A DNA stretch of 64,000 bases, taken from Rodentibacter sp901420285 (GTDB taxonomy: Bacteria; Pseudomonadota; Gammaproteobacteria; Enterobacterales; Pasteurellaceae). Location of the stretch: contig NZ_CP162010.1 of NCBI RefSeq assembly GCF_041734645.1, positions 310,001-374,000 of the forward strand. Direction: 5' to 3'. Position numbers and translations under genes: made by a program. The notes beneath the pieces were generated by a model. It was not told where the DNA came from, made no database searches, and saw nothing but the letters and a program-made list of their open reading frames with translations. Shown here piece after piece: positions 1 through 6,785 of the stretch. The stretch's first letter is position 1. Each line of letters opens with the position of its first letter.

Positions 1-765
1 GTGGCTCATCGAGATTTTGCCGCGCGTCGCGGTTCAAATAAGAAAAAAAAGAAAGACAGCAATAATAAAAATATGCTGATTGGCATCGCTTTCGCGGTGT
101 TATTTGCTTTTGGCGCGGGACTTTATTTTTTGAAAAGTAAGGCTCCGGAGGGGACGGCTTCCGTAGCGCCGGCGCCGGAAAAAACGCAGCCGAAAAGTGT
201 CTTACCGAATCGCCCGGAAGAAGTGTGGAGTTATATTAAAGCTTTGGAAACTCGTACCGTGCCGGTGGATGATAAACCGTCCAGCGTGGAAAAAAATATG
301 CGTTTAACGGAAGAACAGCGCCAAGTGCTGATTCAAATGGAAAAAGAGCAAAAGGCGGCGGAAGATATGCGCAAAGCGGCGGAGCAAAAAGCACAAGCTC
401 AGGAAACGGCGCAAACCGATGAGGCTAAAGCAGAAGCGAAAAAGTCGGCAGAAACGGTGAAAAAAGCCGAAGCTGTCAAAGTTGAAACGGCGAAGAAAGT
501 GGAGACTAAAGCGGCAGAAAGTAAACCGGTGGAAACGGTAGCCGCCGGTAGTAAGCGCTTTGGCCTTCAATGCGGTGCTTTTAAGAACCGTGCCCAAGCG
601 GAGAGTTTACAAGGTCGTTTGGCGATGGCCGGCGTAAATGCGCAGGTGCTGGAAGCGGGAGAATGGAATCGCGTGCGCGTGGGGCCGTTTCCAAATCGAG
701 AGGGCGCGGTACAAGCGCAAGATAAGGCCAAAGAGGTGATCAGTTGCGTAATTATCGGGATGTAA
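1..765 (+). CDS. ftsN: Cell division protein FtsN
   Basis: Bitopic inner-membrane protein that activates septal peptidoglycan synthesis in the divisome. Residues 1-23 are a basic cytoplasmic segment. About residues 24-44 form one membrane span. A long Lys/Ala/Glu-rich periplasmic linker follows to about residue 183, and the C-terminus (about 185-254) is a SPOR domain that binds denuded glycan. Two cysteines in the SPOR domain (motif LQCGAF and the late VISC) match the disulfide pair known in E. coli FtsN. The reading frame opens with GTG at base 1, and the N-terminus MAHRDFAARR resembles other FtsN proteins, so the gene is probably complete, although nothing upstream is visible. A strong terminator follows. 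Confidence 0.93.
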   Translation: MAHRDFAARRGSNKKKKKDSNNKNMLIGIAFAVLFAFGAGLYFLKSKAPEGTASVAPAPEKTQPKSVLPNRPEEVWSYIKALETRTVPVDDKPSSVEKNMRLTEEQRQVLIQMEKEQKAAEDMRKAAEQKAQAQETAQTDEAKAEAKKSAETVKKAEAVKVETAKKVETKAAESKPVETVAAGSKRFGLQCGAFKNRAQAESLQGRLAMAGVNAQVLEAGEWNRVRVGPFPNREGAVQAQDKAKEVISCVIIGM

Positions 766-774
766 TCTGAAATC

Positions 775-808
775 AAGCACGGTGAAAATAGCCGTGCTTT
801 TTTATTTT
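775..808 (+). terminator. Rho-independent terminator after ftsN
   Basis: AAGCACGG (775-782) pairs with CCGTGCTT (792-799) around a nine-base loop and is followed by a T-rich run. It closes ftsN before the acrR promoter. Confidence 0.85.
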
Positions 809-812
809 TAGC

Positions 813-840
813 TTGCTAAAAACGAAAAAAAACATAAAAT
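813..840 (+). promoter_or_regulatory. Promoter of acrR-acrA-acrB
   Basis: TTGCTA (813-818) and TAAAAT (835-840) are separated by 16 bases. The -10 box overlaps the left arm of the inverted repeat at 836-857, as expected for a self-repressed TetR-family gene. Confidence 0.55.
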
Positions 841-857
841 GAACGCTTATTCATTTT
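836..857. promoter_or_regulatory. Probable AcrR (TetR-family) operator
   Basis: A perfect inverted repeat, AAAATGAA-N6-TTCATTTT, lies immediately upstream of the TetR-type regulator and over the predicted -10 and start site. Its size and position are typical of TetR-family operators. That AcrR binds it is inference. Confidence 0.65.
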
Positions 858-903
858 ACTGGCCCAAATGTCCTTTCTTTCAATTTTTAACCTAAATTCT
901 ATT

Positions 904-1467
904 ATGCAACATACTAAAACAGATTTAGCCGAGCAAATTTTTATGGCAACCGATCGTTTAATGGCAAAAGAAGGTTTAACTCAGCTTTCGATGCATAAGT
1001 TGGCAAAAGAAGCCAACGTGGCGGCCGGCACGATTTATCTTTATTTTAAAAATAAGGATGAATTACTGGAACAATTTGCTCGACGCGTGTTTGCCATATT
1101 TATGGCGACTCTGGAGAAAGATTTCGACGAATCGAAATCTTTTTTTGAACAATATCGACAAACGTGGTGGAACATTTGGCAATTTTTGCAAGAGAATCCC
1201 ACGATTTTGTCCAATTTGAATCAATATCAATCACTACCGAATTTCTTTGAAATTTGCCGGGGAGTGAAAAACGGTCGTTGGGAATTCTTTTGCCGGCAGG
1301 CTCGCAAGGCTGATATTTTGGCGGACTTACCTGACGACATTCTTTTTTTATTAAGTTTAAAAACTTCTATTGTGATTGCGACGGACATGAAATTTATCGA
1401 TGTGTCGCTCAACAATGAAATTTTAGAATCTGTGATTGAACGCTCTTGGCGGGCAATTCAGAAGTAA
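904..1467 (+). CDS. acrR: TetR/AcrR-family repressor of the RND efflux operon
   Basis: DNA-binding repressor, 187 residues. About residues 8-55 form the TetR helix-turn-helix, including the conserved AAGTIYLYFKNKDEL recognition segment; the rest is a helical ligand-binding domain without a recognisable ligand signature. I chose ATG 904 (MQHTKTDLAEQ) because homologues start close to the helix-turn-helix. An in-frame ATG at 868 would add 12 residues and neither start has a clear ribosome site. It lies 30 bases upstream of the efflux genes in the same direction, so it is likely cotranscribed with them and autoregulated through the inverted repeat at 836-857. Confidence 0.85.
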   Translation: MQHTKTDLAEQIFMATDRLMAKEGLTQLSMHKLAKEANVAAGTIYLYFKNKDELLEQFARRVFAIFMATLEKDFDESKSFFEQYRQTWWNIWQFLQENPTILSNLNQYQSLPNFFEICRGVKNGRWEFFCRQARKADILADLPDDILFLLSLKTSIVIATDMKFIDVSLNNEILESVIERSWRAIQK

Positions 1468-1497
1468 TCCTCTTAAATATTAACGGAGTTTTTTTAA

Positions 1498-2694
1498 ATG
1501 AGTCAAACTCAAATCCAGAGACCGAAACGCTCGCATATTTTCTTTATGAAAATCATTTTAGTCGTGTTTGTCTTAATTTTTGCCGGTGTCATCGGCTTTA
1601 ATGTGTTACGCGGCATTATGATTGGCAAAGCGCTAGCGAATATGCCGGAACAGTCCAGCCCGGTCACCGCATTGGAAGTACGCGCCAGCGAATGGACGCC
1701 GGTTATTCATACTACGGGGCTGGTTCGTCCGAATCAAGGAGCGATGCTAAGTGCTCAAAATGCGGGGAGCGTTTCGCGCGTGTTAGTGACAAACGGCCAA
1801 AACGTGAAGAAAGGCGATTTATTGGTTGAACTGGATAGTTCAGTTGAACGAGCCAGTCTTCAAGCAGCACAAGCTCAACTTCCGGCGCTTCAGCAAACCT
1901 ATCAACGTTATGCTAATTTGGTGGCCAGCGGAGCCGTATCTCGTCAAGAAGCGGACAATGCAAAATCCGCCTATGATGCACAAGTGGCGAATATCGAATC
2001 ATTAAAAGCAACCATCCAACGTCGTCAAATTGTCGCGCCGTTTGATGGTAAAACCGGTATCGTGAAAGTGAATGTCGGTCAATATGTGAACGTCGGATCG
2101 GAAATTGTGCGGGTGGAAGATACCAGTTCAATGAAAGTTGATTTCGCCATTTCGCAAAATGACTTGGACAAATTAACCATCGGTCAACGCGTTACCGCCA
2201 CCACTGATGCGCGTCAAGGCGAAACTTTTTCCGCCCGTATTAGCGCAATTGAGCCGGCGATTAATTCGACAACCGGTTTGGTGGATGTACAAGCGACGTT
2301 TGATGCGGAAGACAGTAAAAAATTGCTTTCCGGTATGTTCTCGCGGTTGCATGTTGCGCTGCCGACCGAAACCAACCAAATTGTGGTGCCGCAAGTGGCG
2401 ATAAGCTATAACATGTATGGTGAAATTTCTTATTTGTTAGAGCCGTTATCTGAAGAAGATAAAGCTAAATTTGCCGATAACCCGAAATTGGATTCACTGT
2501 ATCGCGCGAAACAAATCACTGTCTTTACCAAAGATCGCCAAGGTATTTATTCTCAATTACAAGGTGATGAAGTGAAAGTTGGCGATAAAATCGTTACCGG
2601 CGGTCAACAAGGCATCGGCAACGGCAGCCTTGTTGAGTGGATTAAGAAAGATATTGTTGGCGGCACCGCACCGGCGAAGAAAACCAATCTTTAA
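1498..2694 (+). CDS. acrA: RND efflux periplasmic adaptor (membrane fusion protein)
   Basis: Adaptor that links the inner-membrane RND pump to an outer-membrane channel, 398 residues. A membrane anchor lies at about residues 15-37 and there is no lipobox cysteine, so it is a membrane-anchored rather than lipidated adaptor. Two lipoyl-like half motifs (GSVSRVLVTNGQNVKKGD and GKTGIVKVNVGQYV) flank a coiled-coil hairpin, followed by beta-barrel and membrane-proximal domains. The gene follows acrR and precedes acrB by 13 bases. No outer-membrane TolC-type gene lies in the operon, so the channel must be encoded elsewhere. The exact subfamily name (AcrA, MexA or similar) is less certain than the role. 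Confidence 0.9.
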   Translation: MSQTQIQRPKRSHIFFMKIILVVFVLIFAGVIGFNVLRGIMIGKALANMPEQSSPVTALEVRASEWTPVIHTTGLVRPNQGAMLSAQNAGSVSRVLVTNGQNVKKGDLLVELDSSVERASLQAAQAQLPALQQTYQRYANLVASGAVSRQEADNAKSAYDAQVANIESLKATIQRRQIVAPFDGKTGIVKVNVGQYVNVGSEIVRVEDTSSMKVDFAISQNDLDKLTIGQRVTATTDARQGETFSARISAIEPAINSTTGLVDVQATFDAEDSKKLLSGMFSRLHVALPTETNQIVVPQVAISYNMYGEISYLLEPLSEEDKAKFADNPKLDSLYRAKQITVFTKDRQGIYSQLQGDEVKVGDKIVTGGQQGIGNGSLVEWIKKDIVGGTAPAKKTNL

Positions 2695-2707
2695 TTAGGA
2701 AATACGA

Positions 2708-5700
2708 ATGAAATTTACCGATATATTTATTCGTCGCCCGGTTTTAGCGGTTTCGATTAGCTTGTTGATCATTATCTTGGGTTTGCAGGCAATCTCGAAA
2801 TTGGCCGTGCGTGAATATCCTAAAATGACGACTACGGTTATTACCGTAACCACCGCATATCCGGGGGCAGATGCAAACTTGATTCAAGCTTTTGTCACCT
2901 CAAAACTGGAAGAATCGATCGCCCAAGCGGACAATATTGATTATATGTCTTCCTCAAGTGCGCCGAGCTCTTCCACCATCACTGTAAAAATGAAACTTAA
3001 TACGGATCCGGCGGGGGCGCTTGCGGATGTATTGGCGAAGGTCAATGCGGTGCGCTCCGAGTTACCGAGCGGGATTGAAGATCCAACCGTGGCATCTTCA
3101 TCGGGCGGTACGGGGATTATGTATATTAGTTTCCGTTCCAAGAAACTCGATTCCAGCCAGGTAACCGACTATATCAACCGTGTGGTGAAACCGCAGTTCT
3201 TTACCATTGAGGGGGTGGCGGAAGTACAAATCTTTGGTGCCGCGGAATATGCGATGCGTATTTGGTTGGATCCGCAAAAAATGGCTGGGCAAAATCTTTC
3301 CGCTCCCGCTGTGATGTCCGCTCTGTCGGCGAACAACGTACAAACCGCCGCGGGTAGCGACAACGGTTACTATGTGACTTATCGCAACAAAGTGGAAACC
3401 ACCACGAAATCAGTCGAACAATTGGGCAACCTGATTGTGGCTTCAAACGGCGATGATTTAGTGCGCTTACGCGATATTGCGACCATTGAATTAAATAAAG
3501 AAAGCGATAACTCGCGCGCCACGGCTAACGGCGCGGATTCTGTAGTATTGGGCATTAACCCGACCTCTTCCGCCAACCCGTTGACGGTAGCGGAAAAAAT
3601 TCGTCCGTTGTACGACAACATTAAGAAACAATTACCGGACAGTATTGAATCCGACATCCTCTACGACCGCACCATTGCGATTAACAGCTCGATCAATGAA
3701 GTGGTAAAAACCATCGTTGAAGCAACGGTGATCGTTTTGGTAGTGATTTTGATGTTTATCGGCTCGCTGCGCGCCATTTTAATTCCGGTGTTAACCATTC
3801 CGATTTCTTTGATTGGGGTGTTAATGATGTTACAAAGTTTAGATTTTTCCATTAACTTGATGACATTGTTAGCGCTCATTCTTGCCATCGGTTTGGTGGT
3901 GGACGATGCGATTGTTGTATTGGAAAATGTGGATCGACATATTAAAGAAGGGGAAACGCCGTTCCGTGCAGCAATTATCGGTACGCGCGAAATTGCCTTG
4001 CCGGTTATTTCCATGACGATTTCTTTAATCGCCGTGTATTCTCCGATGGCTTTAATGGGCGGTATTACCGGTACGCTGTTTAAAGAATTCGCCTTAACAC
4101 TTGCCGGTGCGGTGTTCATTTCAGGTATCGTGGCACTAACGCTGTCACCAATGATGACCAGCAAATTGCTGAAATCCAATGCGCAACCGACTTGGATGGA
4201 ACTCAAAGTCGAACATACGCTCGGAAAAATGAATGCGCTGTATAACTATATGTTAGACATCGTGATGCAAAACCGTAAATCTATGGTGGTTTTTGCGATG
4301 GCGATCTTTGCAAGTTTGCCGTTTCTTTTCAATTCGCTTTCCAGCGAATTGACGCCGAATGAAGACAAGGGGGCATTTATCGCTATCGGTTCGGCACCGT
4401 CTAATGTAAACGTGGACTACATTCAAGATGCGATGCAGCCTTATATGAAAAACCTGATGGAGATGCCGGAAGTATCGTTTGGAATGAGTATCGCCGGCGC
4501 GCCGAGTTCTAACGCATCTTTGAATATCGTGACGTTGAAAGATTGGAACGAACGTTCTCGCAAACAAGCGGCAATTATGAACGAACTGAATGCGAAGGCA
4601 AAAAGCATTCCGGAAGTTTCCGTGTCCGCCTTTAACTTCCCGGAAATCGATACGGGGGAACAAGGTCCGCCGGTTTCCATCGTGTTGAAAACGGCGCAAG
4701 ACTATAATGCTTTAGCCAATACCGCCGAGAAATTTTTACAAGCGATGAAAGCGTCGGGTAAGTTTATTTATACCAATCTTGACTTGAAATATGATACCGC
4801 GCAGATGACGATTTCCGTCGATAAGGAAAAAGCGGGGACTTACGGTATCACCATGCAACAAATCAGTAATACGTTAGGCAGTTTCTTGTCGGGCGCCACC
4901 ATTACTCGAGTCGATATCGACGGGCGGGCTTATAAAGTGATTTCGCAAGTAAAACGCGACGATCGTTTATCACCGGAAAGTTTCAACAATTACTACTTAA
5001 ATGCCAGCAATGGCCAAGCCGTACCGCTGAGCAGTTTGATTAGCATAAAACTTGAAACCCAACCGACTTCGTTACCGCGCTTTAGTCAATTAAATGCGGC
5101 AACCATCAGTGCGGTGCCGATGCCGGGCAGTTCCACCGGCGATGCGGTAGCTTGGTTGCAACAACAAGCAAATAGCACTCTTCCGCAAGGCTATACTTAC
5201 GACTTCAAATCGGAATCGCGTCAGCTGATACAGGAAGGCAACGCTTTGGCGGTCACTTTCGCTTTAGCGGTGATCATTATCTTCTTGGTGTTGGCGATTC
5301 AATTTGAATCGGTTCGCGATCCGATGGTGATTATGATTTCCGTGCCATTGGCGGTAAGCGGCGCGTTATTGATGCTTAACTTGTTATCTTTCTTCGGTAT
5401 TTCAGGCACCACCTTGAATATTTACTCGCAAGTAGGCTTAATTACCCTCGTCGGGCTTATCACCAAGCACGGTATTTTAATGTGCGAAGTGGCGAAAGAA
5501 GAGCAGTTACTGCACGGTAAGAATCGCATTGACGCGATTACCGCTGCTGCAAAAGTGCGTTTACGCCCGATTTTGATGACTACCGCTGCAATGGTAGCCG
5601 GTTTGATTCCGCTGCTTTACGCAACGGGGGCCGGCGCGGTATCGCGTTTTAGTATCGGTATCGTTATTGTAGCCGGTTTATCTATCGGCACCATTTTCAC

Positions 5701-5794
5701 GCTGTTCGTATTGCCTGTGGTGTACAGCTATGTGGCGACCGAACACAAACCGTTACCAGTGTTTGAAGAAAACGCAAGCAAACCCGCGCATTAA
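2708..5794 (+). CDS. acrB: RND multidrug efflux pump, inner-membrane transporter
   Basis: Proton-driven drug exporter of the HAE1/AcrB family, 1028 residues, the usual length. It shows the family layout of 12 membrane spans with two large periplasmic loops. Span 4 carries the proton-relay Asp pair (GLVVDDAIVVLENV), and span 10 carries the matching Lys (GLITKHGILMCE). The N-terminus MKFTDIFIRRPVLA is typical. It is the last gene of acrR-acrA-acrB and is closed by an inverted pair of the dispersed repeat serving as a terminator. One copy of that repeat lies inside the gene at 3044-3053, encoding N-A-V-R. Confidence 0.94.
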   Translation: MKFTDIFIRRPVLAVSISLLIIILGLQAISKLAVREYPKMTTTVITVTTAYPGADANLIQAFVTSKLEESIAQADNIDYMSSSSAPSSSTITVKMKLNTDPAGALADVLAKVNAVRSELPSGIEDPTVASSSGGTGIMYISFRSKKLDSSQVTDYINRVVKPQFFTIEGVAEVQIFGAAEYAMRIWLDPQKMAGQNLSAPAVMSALSANNVQTAAGSDNGYYVTYRNKVETTTKSVEQLGNLIVASNGDDLVRLRDIATIELNKESDNSRATANGADSVVLGINPTSSANPLTVAEKIRPLYDNIKKQLPDSIESDILYDRTIAINSSINEVVKTIVEATVIVLVVILMFIGSLRAILIPVLTIPISLIGVLMMLQSLDFSINLMTLLALILAIGLVVDDAIVVLENVDRHIKEGETPFRAAIIGTREIALPVISMTISLIAVYSPMALMGGITGTLFKEFALTLAGAVFISGIVALTLSPMMTSKLLKSNAQPTWMELKVEHTLGKMNALYNYMLDIVMQNRKSMVVFAMAIFASLPFLFNSLSSELTPNEDKGAFIAIGSAPSNVNVDYIQDAMQPYMKNLMEMPEVSFGMSIAGAPSSNASLNIVTLKDWNERSRKQAAIMNELNAKAKSIPEVSVSAFNFPEIDTGEQGPPVSIVLKTAQDYNALANTAEKFLQAMKASGKFIYTNLDLKYDTAQMTISVDKEKAGTYGITMQQISNTLGSFLSGATITRVDIDGRAYKVISQVKRDDRLSPESFNNYYLNASNGQAVPLSSLISIKLETQPTSLPRFSQLNAATISAVPMPGSSTGDAVAWLQQQANSTLPQGYTYDFKSESRQLIQEGNALAVTFALAVIIIFLVLAIQFESVRDPMVIMISVPLAVSGALLMLNLLSFFGISGTTLNIYSQVGLITLVGLITKHGILMCEVAKEEQLLHGKNRIDAITAAAKVRLRPILMTTAAMVAGLIPLLYATGAGAVSRFSIGIVIVAGLSIGTIFTLFVLPVVYSYVATEHKPLPVFEENASKPAH

Positions 5795-5820
5795 TTGCAC
5801 TTTAATTGAACTTTGAAAAC

Positions 5821-5860
5821 AGCACCGCATTGAGACAGGCTCCAATGCGGTGCTATTTTT
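5821..5860 (+). terminator. acrB terminator built from an inverted pair of the dispersed repeat
   Basis: AGCACCGCATTG (5821-5832) and CAATGCGGTGCT (5843-5854) form a 12-bp perfect stem with a 10-base loop, followed by ATTTTT. Core starts are 22 bases apart, as in the pairs near 10297, 25472 and 43819. Confidence 0.8.
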
Positions 5861-5868
5861 ATAAGTCA

Positions 5869-5893
5869 AAAAAAAACGCACCCAACGGGTGCG
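5869..5893 (-). terminator. pnuC terminator
   Basis: On the minus strand CGCACCC-GTT-GGGTGCG is followed by a run of nine T. It lies just past the pnuC stop codon. Confidence 0.9.
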
Positions 5894-5910
5894 CTCAGTT
5901 TAGCAAAATT

Positions 5911-6594
5911 TTAAACGCCGGCTTGTTTGGCCAATTTGCTCCAGTTGTAAAAACCGTAAAGGGAGTTCAGCAAATACGCGCCGTACATTAAATACATTGC
6001 CGGGGTTTCTGCCCAAAGTGCAATGGAAAGCACGTTTAAAGCGATCCATAACAACCATTGTTCGCGGTAACGCAAAATCATCAATAATTGAGCGGCGACG
6101 GTGATAACGGTGGTCAGTCCATCCAAACCGGTGGAACTGCCGCCGGCCGTGCGTAATGCCTGCACGAATAACAAGGTGCCGACGGCAGTCGCAATGATTA
6201 AGGTTGCCCAACCTTTTGCACTCAACGCTTTTGCCACTACGCTTGCGCCGCCGTGGTCGTTTTGCATATGGTTTTTCCACATAAAATAACCGATAAATTG
6301 CGACGGCAAATAAACATAAAGCACCGTGTTCATTTCACCTAAAAAATTCGCACTCCAAGCTACATAAAAATAAGTGTAGGCAAAAATCAGTCCAAACAAA
6401 TAGTTACTGATTTTTCCTTTACTCACCAATACCACGCATAAAATCCCGGAAATCCCGGAAATCATCGCCAGCCAAGAGTCCGGTGCTTGGATATAAGCCC
6501 AAATTTGCGCAAGCACGAAAAGGGTCAGCCAAATCACTTCAAAAGGCTTCCAGCCGGATAAAAATTCGCGTTTTAAACGTTCAGACCAATTCAT
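5911..6594 (-). CDS. pnuC: Nicotinamide riboside transporter PnuC
   Basis: Inner-membrane facilitator for nicotinamide riboside, the V-factor precursor on which many Pasteurellaceae depend for NAD. It has 227 residues and about seven hydrophobic spans. The conserved core NTVLYVYLPSQFIGYFMWKN is present, containing the Q and W/N residues typical of the family. The start has a good ribosome site (ACGGAG) six to seven bases upstream of ATG. It is divergent from rapA, and a CRP-like site sits between them. A strong terminator lies at 5869-5893. Confidence 0.93.
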   Translation of the reverse strand: MNWSERLKREFLSGWKPFEVIWLTLFVLAQIWAYIQAPDSWLAMISGISGILCVVLVSKGKISNYLFGLIFAYTYFYVAWSANFLGEMNTVLYVYLPSQFIGYFMWKNHMQNDHGGASVVAKALSAKGWATLIIATAVGTLLFVQALRTAGGSSTGLDGLTTVITVAAQLLMILRYREQWLLWIALNVLSIALWAETPAMYLMYGAYLLNSLYGFYNWSKLAKQAGV

Positions 6595-6694
6595 TTTTTA
6601 CTCCGTTTTTAAATGAAAATCCGCGCCATTTTTGCACCGCACTTTTTCAAAGTAAAGTTCAAAGTAAAGCGACAAAGGTGAGAATTCTTATGAC

Positions 6695-6710
6695 TGTGAA
6701 GCAGATCACA
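6695..6710. promoter_or_regulatory. CRP-like binding site between pnuC and rapA
   Basis: TGTGA-AGCAGA-TCACA matches both half-sites of the CRP consensus exactly, and the symmetry extends to ACTGTGA/TCACAGT. Its centre is about 108 bases upstream of the pnuC start and 83 upstream of rapA. Which gene it serves cannot be told from sequence. A class I position relative to a weak pnuC -10 (TACTTT, minus strand) seems possible. Confidence 0.7.
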
Positions 6711-6717
6711 GTTTTCG

Positions 6718-6745
6718 TTGCTTTCCCTTTTAATCGGGCTACAAT
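6718..6745 (+). promoter_or_regulatory. Probable rapA promoter
   Basis: TTGCTT (6718-6723) and TACAAT (6740-6745) are separated by 16 bases, about 40 bases upstream of the rapA start. Confidence 0.5.
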
Positions 6746-6785
6746 AGCCGCCCCGTACCGAAACGAACGAAAAAGAAAGAACGAT

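Noticed and set aside
3661..4206. 181-codon minus-strand open frame inside acrB
   Set aside because: A shadow of the strongly conserved acrB frame; no ribosome site or recognisable domain. The same applies to the minus-strand frames inside tolA, tolQ, mnmE and deaD.
6483..6785. 101 additional upstream codons of the rapA frame
   Set aside because: They overlap pnuC, the CRP-like site and the promoter, and have no RapA-like sequence. Homologues start at MPFALGQRW.
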